Shown: positions 8,317-17,558, counted from the first letter of the stretch. The stretch: DNA of 64,000 bases from an uncultured Acidimicrobiaceae bacterium (GCA_905182135.1 CAJJAG010000002.1:248001-312000); one strand, 5' to 3'. Made by a program: numbers and translations. The notes: generated by a model not told the origin, from the sequence alone.

Positions 8317-9186
8317 GTGGCGAACCGTCCTGAAGCAGAGATAGATATAACTCACGACTTGGTGCAGGCTTTGCTGAATGACCAGTTCCCTGAGCTCGCT
8401 GGACTGGCGTTGCGTGAGCTTTCGCGCGGTTGGGACAACACAAATCATCGCCTAGGTGACATCGCCACCGTCCGAGTCCCCCACCGGCAAGTCGCAGCTC
8501 GCCTGATCGAGAATGAACAGGCCTGGCTTCCCCTGTTGGCAACCCAGATTGACCTGCCAATCTCGGCCCCAACCCACGCCGGCACGCCAACTGACTTCTT
8601 TCCTTGGCCCTGGTCGGTCACCCCGTTCTTCCCCGGCACCGAGGCGGCAACTGCACCGCTGGTCGACACCGTCCACACGGCCGCCACACTCGCCAACTTC
8701 TTCCGCCAGGTCCACACTCCGGCACCGTCAGATGCGCCGACGAACGAATTCCGGGGCTGCCCATTGGCTCATCGGGCTCAGTCGTTCGCTATCAACCTGA
8801 ACCAACTCGACACAAGCTTGGACCGCCAACGAATAGCGGCCATCTTCAGCGAAGCATGTGACGTTGAGCAAGCAGACGAACGCGTGTGGCTGCATGGCGA
8901 TCTCCACGCGCGCAACATGATCGTGCGCCACGGCCACCTCGCTGCCATCATCGACTGGGGCGACATCTGCGCCGGCGACCGGGCCACTGACCTAGCGGGC
9001 GCGTTCATGCTCGTGCCAGACCAGTTGGACGTGGTGCAACAGCACGCCGGAGCCGATGATGCAACCTGGCAACGAGCCCGAGGTTGGGCGGCCAACTTTG
9101 CCGTCATCTACCTGACTCACAGCGATGACGACCCGGTGATGGGTGGTATCGGCCTCCGGCTACTCGACACATTATTAACGACCTGA
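8317..9186 (+). CDS. Aminoglycoside phosphotransferase-family (APH-fold) kinase
   Basis: The 289-residue product has the APH kinase signature: catalytic loop VWLHGDLHARNMIV with the Asp and Asn, followed by AAIIDWGDICAGDRATDLAG, where the Asp of IDWGD binds magnesium. This family phosphorylates small molecules with ATP, including aminoglycosides, macrolides, choline and sugars; the substrate here cannot be told. It most resembles the macrolide-phosphotransferase-like branch common in actinobacteria. The GTG start at 8317 is 27 bp after the lipoprotein gene. Resistance function is not implied by the sequence alone. Confidence 0.82.
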   Translation: MANRPEAEIDITHDLVQALLNDQFPELAGLALRELSRGWDNTNHRLGDIATVRVPHRQVAARLIENEQAWLPLLATQIDLPISAPTHAGTPTDFFPWPWSVTPFFPGTEAATAPLVDTVHTAATLANFFRQVHTPAPSDAPTNEFRGCPLAHRAQSFAINLNQLDTSLDRQRIAAIFSEACDVEQADERVWLHGDLHARNMIVRHGHLAAIIDWGDICAGDRATDLAGAFMLVPDQLDVVQQHAGADDATWQRARGWAANFAVIYLTHSDDDPVMGGIGLRLLDTLLTT

Positions 9187-9272
9187 CGCTCTGATCTGAC
9201 CCCTCAAACCATCCTGCGATAACGTCTGACCGTTCACCTACCAGCCGCACCTCGCAAAACGGAGACCCACTC

Positions 9273-9965
9273 ATGTCAGCAGAAATGATCGAATTCGCCG
9301 TCAACGGCACCAGTGCACGTGGCTATCTTGCAACTCCCGAGAGTGGAGCCGGACCCGGCGTCATCGTGCTGCAGGAATGGTGGGGCTTAGTCCCCCAAAT
9401 CAAGACGGTGTGCGATCGCCTGGCCGACGCAGGTTATACCGCTCTTGCACCCGATCTGTATCACGGTGAAATGGCTGAACACACCGAGATGGACAAGGCT
9501 GGCGAACTCATGACCAACTTGCCGCCAGAACGTGCGGCGAAAGACATGCTCGGCGCCGTCGACGCACTACTGGCGCTCGACGCATGCTCCAGCGGCACCG
9601 TTGGGGTCACAGGGTTCTGCATGGGCGGGCTACTCGCCCTGCGACTATGCGCTCTGGGGGGCGACAAGATCAGTGTGGCTGCACCGTTCTATGGCGCCCC
9701 ACTTGGCGACGATTCCATCGATTGGTCAAACCTGTCGGCCAAGGTCGAAGGGCACTTTGCTGCAAACGACGACTTCTTCCCACCTGAGGCATGCGAAGCA
9801 CTTGCCGCCCAGCTCCGCGACATGGGTAAGGACGTAAACTTCCATGTGTACGCGGGCACGAGCCACGGATTCACCAATGAAGAAAACCCAATGGGAGCGT
9901 GGGACGAGGTAGCGACAAGAATCGCCTTTGACCGTGCTCTTGATCTGCTCGCAACTGTTGCGTAG
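9273..9965 (+). CDS. Dienelactone hydrolase family protein
   Basis: Alpha/beta hydrolase of 230 residues. The nucleophile is Cys116 in VGVTGFCMGGLLAL; Asp167 (HFAANDDFFP) and His198 (AGTSHGFTNEE) complete the triad, and Glu35 in LQEWWGL is the residue that activates the cysteine in dienelactone hydrolases. These enzymes open carboxymethylenebutenolide and related lactones in aromatic degradation, but many family members have other ester or lactone substrates. No other aromatic degradation genes are adjacent, so the substrate is open. The ATG follows a weak GGAG-like site (aaaacggagac). Confidence 0.88.
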   Translation: MSAEMIEFAVNGTSARGYLATPESGAGPGVIVLQEWWGLVPQIKTVCDRLADAGYTALAPDLYHGEMAEHTEMDKAGELMTNLPPERAAKDMLGAVDALLALDACSSGTVGVTGFCMGGLLALRLCALGGDKISVAAPFYGAPLGDDSIDWSNLSAKVEGHFAANDDFFPPEACEALAAQLRDMGKDVNFHVYAGTSHGFTNEENPMGAWDEVATRIAFDRALDLLATVA

Positions 9966-10284
9966 TGACCACGCACCCAGCCGCCGAGCGGCTTGTTGCA
10001 ACGGTAAACAAGCATGACCGGCACCGACTAACCGATTTGGAAAACGGTCTGTGCGACAGCGGGCGCTATCTTTGAAATCAACCCGCACCTCTTGATCGAG
10101 GTCATCGGCGCAAATTTCGTCGCCGTAAGCTAGTTCCGCCCGACCCCCGCCAAGTCGCATTGTGTGCGAAAGAACTGCCCAACGTCGACAGAGTGCATTC
10201 ACCCACTGCTGCAGCCCCCCGCTAGCGTCATCGGGTGGCCTGACCCTCACCCGGCCACCCGACCCGACCCAAGGAGCGCTCTAG
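9966..10284. other. Intergenic region between dienelactone hydrolase and nitroreductase genes
   Basis: No reading frame here has coding character. The right-hand part holds a perfect hairpin at 10232-10261 and the nitroreductase Shine-Dalgarno AAGGAG at about 10271-10276. Nothing else was recognised. Confidence 0.6.
10232..10261. promoter_or_regulatory. Perfect 9-bp inverted repeat in the nitroreductase leader
   Basis: CGGGTGGCC at 10232-10240 pairs exactly with GGCCACCCG at 10253-10261 around a 12-nt loop. It lies 24 bp before the nitroreductase ATG and about 9 bp before its Shine-Dalgarno. There is no T-run on either side, so it is not a textbook intrinsic terminator; an operator or a leader RNA hairpin is possible. 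Confidence 0.45.
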
Positions 10285-10938
10285 ATGGACGTCACCGACG
10301 CAGTGATGCAGCGAAAGTCGACCCGGGACTTTCTGACCGACCCGATCGACGATGCCGTCATCCGGCAACTGCTCGAAAAGGCATCGCGAGCGCCATCGGG
10401 CGGCAACCTGCAGCCGTGGAAGATCTGGGTGATCAATGGCGATTCGATGGTCTCGTTCCGCCAGCACATGGTTGATCAACCACCAACGACCGACATGGAA
10501 TACGACATCTATCCCCCAAGTCTGTGGGACCCGTACCGCACGTACCGCTTCCAAAACGGCGAGCAAATGTACGACACGATCGGTGTTGGCCGAGACAATA
10601 AGCCAGGCCGGCTCCAGCAGTTCGCCCGCAACATGGACTTCTTCGGCGCACCCGCATCCATCTTCTGCTTCGTCGATCGCGGTCTTGGTTCTCCCCAGTG
10701 GTCGGACCTAGGCATGTTCTTGCAGACCTTCATGCTGTTGGCGGAAGAAGCTGGCTACCAGACGTGCCCTCAAGAGGCCTGGTCAGCTGCCCACGAACAG
10801 GTTCGAAGCTTTACCAACGCTCCTGATGAACTCATGCTCTTCTGTGGTGTGGCAATCGGCAAGGCCAACAACGACCACCCGATCAATTCACTCGTGACTG
10901 AGCGGGCGACCGTCGACGATTTTGCTACCTTCCTATGA
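10285..10938 (+). CDS. Nitroreductase family FMN enzyme
   Basis: Flavin-dependent reductase of 217 residues. The N-terminal block RKSTRDFLTDPIDD and SRAPSGGNLQPWKIWV are the FMN-contacting motifs of the nitroreductase family, and the C-terminal LFCGVAIGKANNDHPIN block matches too. Family members reduce nitro groups, quinones or ene groups with NAD(P)H. An AAGGAG ribosome site sits 8 nt before the ATG. The stop overlaps the following oxygenase gene by 4 nt (ATGA), so the two enzymes are probably made together and may act on the same compound. Confidence 0.9.
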   Translation: MDVTDAVMQRKSTRDFLTDPIDDAVIRQLLEKASRAPSGGNLQPWKIWVINGDSMVSFRQHMVDQPPTTDMEYDIYPPSLWDPYRTYRFQNGEQMYDTIGVGRDNKPGRLQQFARNMDFFGAPASIFCFVDRGLGSPQWSDLGMFLQTFMLLAEEAGYQTCPQEAWSAAHEQVRSFTNAPDELMLFCGVAIGKANNDHPINSLVTERATVDDFATFL

Positions 10939-11885
10939 GCCAGGTACCTGTCATTGATCTGTCAGCGCCGTCGCCCGAGGCCATCGCTGCACTCGACGCT
11001 GCATGTCACCAACATGGTTTCTTCTTGCTCAGCGGCCACGGCGCCGATGCTCTGATCGAACAAACGTGGGATCAGACATCACGGTTCTTTGATGCCGGCA
11101 CCGACGTCTCCGAGCCGCTACGGCGCACCGAAGACAACCCTCTCGGTTATTTCGATCGCGAGCTGACCAAACGCAAGCGCGACCATAAGCAGGTCTTCGA
11201 CTTCACCAACCCAACAGATCCTGAGCGCGACAAGTACAATCGGTGGCCAAAAAATTTACCTGGCTTCCGCGACGCCATGGTCGACTTCCACTCCGAGTTC
11301 ACGGCCCTGGCCCAGCGCACTATGGCCCTGCTACATGATGTGCTCGCACTTGGGCCTGAGTCCCAAGCCAAGATGGCGTTCAATCCGATCAATAGCCCGG
11401 TACGGCTCAATCATTACCCAGTCGGCGATCCCGTACCCGAGGACCAACGCGAAGGCTTGATCGAACTCGGCGAAACGGCACTCGGCTACCACACCGACCC
11501 AGGCATGATCACGCTGCTGTTGCAAGACAACACAGGTGGGCTGCAAACCCAGGACCGTGACGGCAACTGGATTGATGTGCCGCCAGAGCCCGGCACCATC
11601 GTGGTCAATCTGGCCGACGCGGTTCAGGTCCAGACCAACGACCGCTGGCGAGCCGCTGTGCACCGCGTCGTCCCAATGACAACCGAGCGCCGCTTCAGCA
11701 TTCCGTACTTCGCCAACCCGTCACGTCATGCCACAATTGATCCGTTACCAGAACTTGCTGCGGACCCGCTGTACCGATCGTTTGACTGGACCGAGTTCAT
11801 GGCTGCCCGAACCGCAGATAATTTCGCCGATTTAGGTACTGAGGACGCTCAGATCACCGACTATCTACTCACCATCTCTTCATAA
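10935..11885 (+). CDS. 2-oxoglutarate/Fe(II)-dependent oxygenase, isopenicillin N synthase type
   Basis: The 316-residue product has the N-terminal IPNS-like block VIDLSAPSPEAIAALDAAC and GFFLLSGHG, and the metal site His and Asp in GYHTDPGMITLLLQ plus the distal His in AAVHRVV. RRFSIPYF holds the Arg-X-Ser pair that binds 2-oxoglutarate. The family carries out hydroxylation, desaturation or ring closure. It is translationally coupled to the nitroreductase (ATGA overlap) and ends 10 bp before the IMPDH-like gene. The substrate cannot be read from sequence. Confidence 0.9.
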   Translation: MSQVPVIDLSAPSPEAIAALDAACHQHGFFLLSGHGADALIEQTWDQTSRFFDAGTDVSEPLRRTEDNPLGYFDRELTKRKRDHKQVFDFTNPTDPERDKYNRWPKNLPGFRDAMVDFHSEFTALAQRTMALLHDVLALGPESQAKMAFNPINSPVRLNHYPVGDPVPEDQREGLIELGETALGYHTDPGMITLLLQDNTGGLQTQDRDGNWIDVPPEPGTIVVNLADAVQVQTNDRWRAAVHRVVPMTTERRFSIPYFANPSRHATIDPLPELAADPLYRSFDWTEFMAARTADNFADLGTEDAQITDYLLTISS

Positions 11886-11895
11886 TTCAAGGTTC

Positions 11896-12954
11896 ATGGA
11901 CATCCGCGATCTTCCGTTAGCACTGACCTATGACGATGTTTTGATCGTCCCTCAGCGATCGAAAATTCGATCCCGATCCCAGGTCAGCCTGGCGTCGCAG
12001 CTCACTTGCGATATCAGCATGAGCATCCCGGTGATCGCCGCCAACATGGACACCGTGTGCGGCTGGGAAATGGCTGCGACCATGTCGCAGCTAGGAGCGG
12101 TGGGCATCATCCACCGCTTCTTACCGATCGTCGACCAACAGGAAGAGGTACGCAAGGCTTTCGAAGCCTGCGCCGGCGGCACCGTCGGTGCTGCGATTGG
12201 CACCGACCACGACATGATCGAACGTACCTTGGCGTGTGCCGCTGCTGGAGCGACCGTCGTGGTGCTCGACATTGCACATGGCCACGCAGAACACGCTATC
12301 GAAGGTGTACGGCGGTTGAAGGCCGAAGCGCCCCAGGTCCAGGTCATTGCTGGAAATGTCGCAACCGGTCAAGGAGCGCTCGATCTGGCCGACGCAGGCG
12401 CCGATGCAATCAAGGTTGGCGTCGGCCCTGGGGGTGTGTGTACCACTCGACTCGTTGCCGGTGTGGGTGTTCCCCAACTCACGGCTGTTAGCGATGCAGT
12501 GAACGCTGGCTGCGGTGTGCCCATCATTGCTGACGGCGGCATCCGCACATCAGGTGACATCGCCAAAGCGTTAGCTGTCGGTGCTGACAGCGTGATGATC
12601 GGGTCCATGTTTGCTGGCACCAAAGAAGCACCCGGCGAAGTCGAACAGACCGATAAGGGCCTGTTCAAACGGATCCGTGGCATGGCCTCTCGAGAAGCAG
12701 CCGAGCACCGCGCTGCTCGCTCCGGCGGTGAACTCGACGAAGAGTACTTCGAACATCGAGCCGCTGAAGGTGTCGAAGGTCTCGTCCCCTACCGCGGGTC
12801 GGTTCAGATTCTTGTGAATGAGCTAATGGCAGGACTCAAGAGTTCCATGTCCTACTCCGATGCCGCAACACTTGCCGAGTTCCGCACCAAGGCCAGGATG
12901 GTACGCATCACCGGCGCCGGGCTAAACGAGAATCGTCCCCACGCCACCACCTAG
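11896..12954 (+). CDS. IMP dehydrogenase/GMP reductase family enzyme without CBS domains
   Basis: TIM-barrel enzyme of 352 residues. The catalytic loop [20 protein letters not shown] holds Cys182, which forms the covalent purine intermediate; [16 protein letters not shown] and [13 protein letters not shown] are the phosphate-binding segments. IMPDHs usually carry about 120 residues of paired CBS domains; here the barrel is uninterrupted. The C-terminal [13 protein letters not shown] is IMPDH-like, while HRAAEG and [11 protein letters not shown] resemble GMP reductase. The reaction could be IMP to XMP or GMP to IMP; I lean to IMPDH family with unproven activity. It converges on hpt with a 22 bp gap. 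Confidence 0.85.
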   Translation: MDIRDLPLALTYDDVLIVPQRSKIRSRSQVSLASQLTCDISMSIPVIAANMDTVCGWEMAATMSQLGAVGIIHRFLPIVDQQEEVRKAFEACAGGTVGAAIGTDHDMIERTLACAAAGATVVVLDIAHGHAEHAIEGVRRLKAEAPQVQVIAGNVATGQGALDLADAGADAIKVGVGPGGVCTTRLVAGVGVPQLTAVSDAVNAGCGVPIIADGGIRTSGDIAKALAVGADSVMIGSMFAGTKEAPGEVEQTDKGLFKRIRGMASREAAEHRAARSGGELDEEYFEHRAAEGVEGLVPYRGSVQILVNELMAGLKSSMSYSDAATLAEFRTKARMVRITGAGLNENRPHATT

Positions 12955-12976
12955 TGCTCTGTTCTCCGCCGCAGCG

Positions 12977-13519
12977 TTACTGGATGTGCTCGGCGACGTA
13001 GGGAAGGTTGCGACCGTACTCACCGGCGTCTAAACCGTAGCCAACAACAAACGCTGGTGGAAGTTCAAAGCCAACGTATTTGATATGGCTTGCATCGTGT
13101 TGACGGCCTTCGCGCACCAGCAGCGCACAGACCTCGACACTTGCTGCACCTGCAGTTGCCAAGTGTTCTTCGAGATAACTCAGTGTCAGACCCGTGTCGA
13201 CGATGTCCTCAACCAAGACGACATGGCGGTCCTGCACTGGTTCGTCAAGGTCCATCAGGATTCGGACCACACCACTGGTCTCGGTCGAGCGCCCGTAGGA
13301 GGACAAAGCCATAAAGTCGACTTCGACATCGAGGTCGATCGCTCGCACCAAGTCCGCCATAAAGACAAAGGCGCCTTTGAGCACCCCTACGAACAATGGG
13401 AGCCGCCCTGCATAATCGGTTGCGATCTCGGCTCCGAGTAGCCGCACCCGCTCCGCTATCTGGCTTTCGGACAACAAGATGGGGCCATGCTCGCGACGGC
13501 CATTTCGCTCTTCGTTCAC
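12977..13519 (-). CDS. hpt: Hypoxanthine (guanine) phosphoribosyltransferase
   Basis: Purine salvage enzyme that joins PRPP to hypoxanthine or guanine. The 180-residue product has the PRPP loop HVVLVEDIVDTGLTLSYL, the first-loop FVGVLKGAFVFMADL, the flexible-loop SSYG and the C-terminal PPAFVVGYGLD block. Length and motifs match bacterial Hpt. The start is GTG at 13519, which overlaps by 4 nt (GTGA) the stop of a 60-codon frame upstream whose reality is doubtful. Its neighbour on the other strand is the IMPDH-like gene, so both act on purine nucleotides. Confidence 0.93.
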   Translation of the reverse strand: MNEERNGRREHGPILLSESQIAERVRLLGAEIATDYAGRLPLFVGVLKGAFVFMADLVRAIDLDVEVDFMALSSYGRSTETSGVVRILMDLDEPVQDRHVVLVEDIVDTGLTLSYLEEHLATAGAASVEVCALLVREGRQHDASHIKYVGFELPPAFVVGYGLDAGEYGRNLPYVAEHIQ

Positions 13520-13836
13520 CGCCGGAGGTTATCGACTGCGCCGGCGCTCACCGCGAGCTGTATCCCGGTTACTTCCGTCGCTAGGGAAAACAAATACCAG
13601 CCTGGACGGAGCCAGGCGGAGGACGTGGCGGTATCACCCTCCAATGTCGGCACGGTCAGAGTCACGTCGATGTCCATCCTCAGCATGTGCTCGCACAAGG
13701 TCTAGACCGCGATCACTTCGCACATCAGCATCGAATCGCAGCAGAAGTGCGCCTCCCACCGAGCTCCGGCCACTCGTGATGTTCGCCGCTCCACTTCCGT
13801 GGTGTCACGCAATGGAGCTAGAGCCCTAACTGGCGG
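13520..13836. other. Intergenic region between hpt and the molybdenum-hydroxylase operon
   Basis: On the minus strand a 60-codon frame (13516-13698, starting MCEHMLRMDIDVTLTVP) overlaps the hpt start by 4 nt, and another minus-strand frame nearby reads GGALLLRFDADVRSDRGLD. Both have protein-like composition but match no family I recognise, and they are in different frames, so this looks like a decayed gene or chance. A small hairpin at 13600-13617 may end the upstream operon. Confidence 0.35.
13585..13617 (-). terminator. Candidate weak terminator after the molybdenum-hydroxylase operon
   Basis: GCCTGG at 13600-13605 pairs with CCAGGC at 13612-13617 around a 6-nt loop. Read on the minus strand it is followed by TGGTATTTGTTTTCC, an interrupted T-rich run. 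The stem is short, so this is a weak call. Confidence 0.3.
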
Positions 13837-16074
13837 TCAGGTTTGGGCGGTGCGCAGGCCAGCGAGCACGCGAGACGGCGTCAGCGGAAACTCGTTAAAC
13901 CAAACACCTGTGGCGTCATGCAGAGCAGCAACTACCGCAGGGGCATAGGTGATGAATGGCATCTCGGCCACGCCACGGGCGCCGAACGGTCCAACCGGAT
14001 CGGCCAGTTCGAGGACATCGGTGTTCACCTCGGTCGGCACATCGCCAATGCCCGGAATGAGATAGGACGAGAAACGAGGGTTCTGGATGACGCCGTCGAC
14101 GACCTGCAGGTTCTCGCTGAGGGCATACCCGTGGGCTTGTACAACCCCGCCTTCGACCTGACCACGGAGCAGCTCGGGGCTGATCGCTCGGCCAACGTCA
14201 TGGGTCGACGTCACCTTGTCAACACGGATATGACCCGTCTCGATATCAACAGTGAGCTCGACGGCTTGGGCCATGTACCCATAGCTAAAGTTCGGTTGAC
14301 CCTGGCCGGTTTCTTCGTCGAGCTGCTGGGTCTCTGGAGGTACATAACGAGCAAACCCGACCGCAGGCCGTTCACCTTCAGCCCAAGCCTTGGCAGCGAC
14401 CTCGGCGGCGGCCATGATTGAGTTTCCGGCCATGAAGGTCAGTCGACTCGCCGACGCTGAACCCGAATCACCGGTGTTCGTCGTGTCGCTGAAGTGCCCT
14501 TCGACGTCGTCGAGCGCCACGCCGGTCGCTTCGGAAGCCATCTGGAGGAACGCTTGATGTGCACCCTGACCAACTTCGGCACCAGCGTGGTAAAGATCTG
14601 CGTTGGATGGTTCGGTATCACCGGGTTCACCGTGCAAATGGATCTCGGCCTCGCAGCGTTCGGGAAACCCGAACGAGAAACCGACGTTCTTGGACCCAGC
14701 GGCGAAACCGCGGCCACGTCGCACTGCAGCTGGATTGGGGGGCAGCGAAGCAAACGGCGAAAAAGGTTCGCCCGGGCCGAGTGGAACATCGAACGACGAC
14801 CGTCGGGCGCAGGACTCGATGACCTGGGGTAGCGATACACCCGCAGGAAAAACTGAGCCAGTTACGCCAACGCTGCCTTCGCTAATTTGGTTGCGACGCC
14901 GGAGTTCGACTGGGTCGATATTCAGTACTTCGGCGAGTCGATTCATCTGCATCTCCGCAACGAACGCCCCCTGTGGGCCACCAAACCCGCGGAACGCTCC
15001 GCCTGGTGGACTGGTTGTATAGACCGTGTGGCTATCGATTGTGGCGTTGGGGATCTCGTACGGTCCAACAACACTCAAGTGCGCATTGCCCAGCACCTTG
15101 TTCGACGTGTAGTTGTAGGCACCTGCATCAAGCAGCACCTTGGCTTGTATTGCCGTGATCTTGCCCTCCGAGGTAGCTCCAAGCTTGGCGTGGATACGCC
15201 CGCGGTGCCTCTTGTGATGGCCAACGATCGACTCTTCGCGGCTCCACTGCGTCTGCACCGGACGATGGATGCCCATGGCAGCAAGCTTGCGGACGGCGAG
15301 CGCCATGACGATCTGCACCGACATGTCTTCGCGTCCACCGAACGCCCCACCAATGGCGGGATAAATAATGCGCACCTGCGACAGGTCAAGCATCAGTGCG
15401 TGGGCGACCTGCGCTTGGTCTTCGTGCGTCCACTGACCCGCCACTTCGACAGTGACTCTGCCAGCTTCGTCAATCCAAGCAGTTGCCGCCTCAGGTTGCA
15501 GATAGGCGTGTTCTTGATAAGGGACTTCGTAGGTGTGTTCGACAATGACATCCGCATCGGCGAAGCCTTGTTCGACATCACCATGCCGAATTTTCAAATG
15601 GGTGTAGCTGTTTGTTCCATCTTGTGGATGAACCAGCACCCGGTCACCGAGCGCAGCGTCGATGTCCGGTACCAGCTCGAGCTGCTCCCATTCGGCCACG
15701 ATCGCAGCGGCACCAGCATTGGCTGCCTCGATAGTCTCGGCCACCACCACCGCAAGATGGTCGGCTTCCCAGCGACTCACGTTGGTCTCAACCGCGACGT
15801 CATCGGTGTTGATTGAGCCAATCAGAACCGGTTGATCGAACTTGGTCAGCCCATACTCGTTGCGGGGAACATCGTCGGCTGTCACCACGGTGATGACCCC
15901 TGGGACGGCTACGGCTGCCGTTACATCGAGTCGGATGAGTCGAGCATGCGGTTGGCCGGTAAACACGACCTTGGCCACCGCAGCATCGTCGGCTTGGCGG
16001 TCGCCCGGGTAAAGGGCTGTCCCCTGGGCCTTAGCCATAGCGTCGAAGCGGATGGGTGAGGATCCGACACTCAT
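13837..16074 (-). CDS. Xanthine dehydrogenase-family molybdopterin-binding subunit
   Basis: Large molybdenum subunit of 745 residues. It starts with the small ab-type domain (YPGDRQADDAAVAKVVFTGQPHARL region) and continues into the molybdopterin domain with IGGAFGGREDMSVQIV, PPGGAFRGFGGPQGAF and, near the C-terminus, GARGVAEMPFITYAPA, which holds the catalytic Glu position usually seen as GVGE. Substrates of the family include xanthine, aldehydes, nicotinate and CO; this one is undetermined. I chose the ATG at 16074, which overlaps the preceding gene by 4 nt; the frame extends to 16140 but the extra residues are not family-like. It is the last gene of the four-gene operon. Confidence 0.88.
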   Translation of the reverse strand: MSVGSSPIRFDAMAKAQGTALYPGDRQADDAAVAKVVFTGQPHARLIRLDVTAAVAVPGVITVVTADDVPRNEYGLTKFDQPVLIGSINTDDVAVETNVSRWEADHLAVVVAETIEAANAGAAAIVAEWEQLELVPDIDAALGDRVLVHPQDGTNSYTHLKIRHGDVEQGFADADVIVEHTYEVPYQEHAYLQPEAATAWIDEAGRVTVEVAGQWTHEDQAQVAHALMLDLSQVRIIYPAIGGAFGGREDMSVQIVMALAVRKLAAMGIHRPVQTQWSREESIVGHHKRHRGRIHAKLGATSEGKITAIQAKVLLDAGAYNYTSNKVLGNAHLSVVGPYEIPNATIDSHTVYTTSPPGGAFRGFGGPQGAFVAEMQMNRLAEVLNIDPVELRRRNQISEGSVGVTGSVFPAGVSLPQVIESCARRSSFDVPLGPGEPFSPFASLPPNPAAVRRGRGFAAGSKNVGFSFGFPERCEAEIHLHGEPGDTEPSNADLYHAGAEVGQGAHQAFLQMASEATGVALDDVEGHFSDTTNTGDSGSASASRLTFMAGNSIMAAAEVAAKAWAEGERPAVGFARYVPPETQQLDEETGQGQPNFSYGYMAQAVELTVDIETGHIRVDKVTSTHDVGRAISPELLRGQVEGGVVQAHGYALSENLQVVDGVIQNPRFSSYLIPGIGDVPTEVNTDVLELADPVGPFGARGVAEMPFITYAPAVVAALHDATGVWFNEFPLTPSRVLAGLRTAQT

Positions 16075-17558
16075 AAGAGCTCGCTTTTGATTGCCGCCGT
16101 CACGGCATCGATGATGTTGTAGTAGCCAGTGCAACGGCACAGGTTGCCGGACAGAGCAAGCTCAATTTCAGCTCGGGTCGGGACTGAACCAAGTTCGTCG
16201 GCCAAGGTCTGAGCAGCCATCACGAATCCGGGGATGCAGTATCCACACTGCACGGCAAATCGGTCGACAAACATCTGCTGCATCGTGTTAGGAGCTCCAG
16301 CCGGAGCCAGGCCCTCGATCGTGGTGACGGTCCCTCCATCGGCTTGTACCGCTGGCACCAGGCAACTCATCACTGCGTCGCCATCCAATTGCACAGTGCA
16401 GGCACCGCATTCGCCTTCGGCACAACCTTCTTTAGTGCCCGTCCCGGCCGTGTCGCGCAACCAGTCGAGCAATGTCCCCGCACCTCTCGGTGTTGCAATT
16501 TTAATTGCTCCGTTGACGGTCACAGAAACCGGTGAGCCTGCGGGAATGTCTCGTCGCCGGGGCTGCTCGCCTGTGGCATCTCGACGGGTGTCAGCCCGTG
16601 TCGTCAGCAATGGCACGCGGTCTGGCCAGCGTGAGGCCTCGGCTCCTGCGGCAAGGGCGGAAAGACCTCGTGAGATGACCGCATACACAGACGCCCGGCG
16701 GTATTCGGCCGTAGCCCGGCCATCATCGATAGGGCTGATGCTGTCGACGGCTGCCTGGGCTGCAGCCGTGATCGATATTTGATCGAGTTGTGTGCCCACC
16801 AGCACCTGTGCCGCAGCGGCGTTCAGTGCAACGGTTGGTCCGACGCTGCCGAGAGCAATGCGGGCCTTGGCAATAGTTCCATCGTCATCAAACGTCAGGA
16901 CCAGACCGGCATGCACCACGGATATAGCTTGCGCTTTACGCAAGCCTGCCTTCACCCAGACGCCACGGCGCGTGCCTTCGGTTGCGGGGATATTTATGTG
17001 AGTAACCAGTTCTGTCGCGGCAAGCACCGTCGAACGAAACCCGCTGTAGAAATCGATGAGCTTGATCGTGCGCCAGACCAACTCCCCATCGGCTGCAATG
17101 ACGGTCCGGAGCTCGGCATCGAGCGCCATAAGAGCCGAAATAGTGTCATTGGCCGGGCTAGCGGTAACCAGGTTGCCCACGAGAGTCGCCCGGTTTCGGA
17201 GCTGTGGGGAACCAATCTCAAGGCATGCCTGCCGCAGTGCGTGCACGCCGTCGCCTGAGAGCTCTGTGGATGCAACGATGTCAGCATGGGTAACGCCAGC
17301 TCCGATCAGCACACCTTCAGGGTTGTGATGTATTTCGCCGAGCCCCTGGATGCCCGTCATATCTAGCAAGTCGACCCGCCCATTCTGGCGGTCACGTGCT
17401 AACTCGAGCAGTAGGTCGGTTCCGCCAGCAACCAGCCTCAGTTCCGGATTCGCAGCGAGGACATGCGCCGCTTCTTCAATCGTTGACGGGCGGATGATGC
17501 CACCAGGCGTGCTTCCTGGTTGCTGCACCCAGTGCAGCCCGCTCGCTACTGCCGTCAT
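16071..17558 (-). CDS. Fused FAD-binding and 2Fe-2S subunit of a xanthine dehydrogenase-family enzyme
   Basis: One 495-residue chain carries both electron-transfer modules. Residues about 15-290 form the CoxM-like FAD domain (RLVAGGTDLLLE, LVGNLVTASPANDT). After a linker near 310-345, residues about 345-495 form the 2Fe-2S domain with CAEGECGACTVQLDGDAVMSC and CGYC ... LCRCTGYYNI. In most xanthine dehydrogenases that fuse these modules, the iron-sulfur domain comes first; here it is last. Electrons would pass from the molybdenum subunit through 2Fe-2S to FAD. Overlaps both neighbours by 4 nt (ATGA). Confidence 0.88.
   Translation of the reverse strand: MTAVASGLHWVQQPGSTPGGIIRPSTIEEAAHVLAANPELRLVAGGTDLLLELARDRQNGRVDLLDMTGIQGLGEIHHNPEGVLIGAGVTHADIVASTELSGDGVHALRQACLEIGSPQLRNRATLVGNLVTASPANDTISALMALDAELRTVIAADGELVWRTIKLIDFYSGFRSTVLAATELVTHINIPATEGTRRGVWVKAGLRKAQAISVVHAGLVLTFDDDGTIAKARIALGSVGPTVALNAAAAQVLVGTQLDQISITAAAQAAVDSISPIDDGRATAEYRRASVYAVISRGLSALAAGAEASRWPDRVPLLTTRADTRRDATGEQPRRRDIPAGSPVSVTVNGAIKIATPRGAGTLLDWLRDTAGTGTKEGCAEGECGACTVQLDGDAVMSCLVPAVQADGGTVTTIEGLAPAGAPNTMQQMFVDRFAVQCGYCIPGFVMAAQTLADELGSVPTRAEIELALSGNLCRCTGYYNIIDAVTAAIKSELL

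Noticed and set aside
8317-9186. Calling the APH-fold gene an antibiotic resistance gene
   Set aside because: The catalytic motifs define the fold only; chromosomal APH-like kinases in actinobacteria have many substrates.
14887-15816. A 309-codon plus-strand frame opposite the molybdenum subunit gene
   Set aside because: It is antisense to a clear family member, has an abnormal Arg/His/Cys-rich composition and matches no known family; a shadow of GC-rich codon structure.
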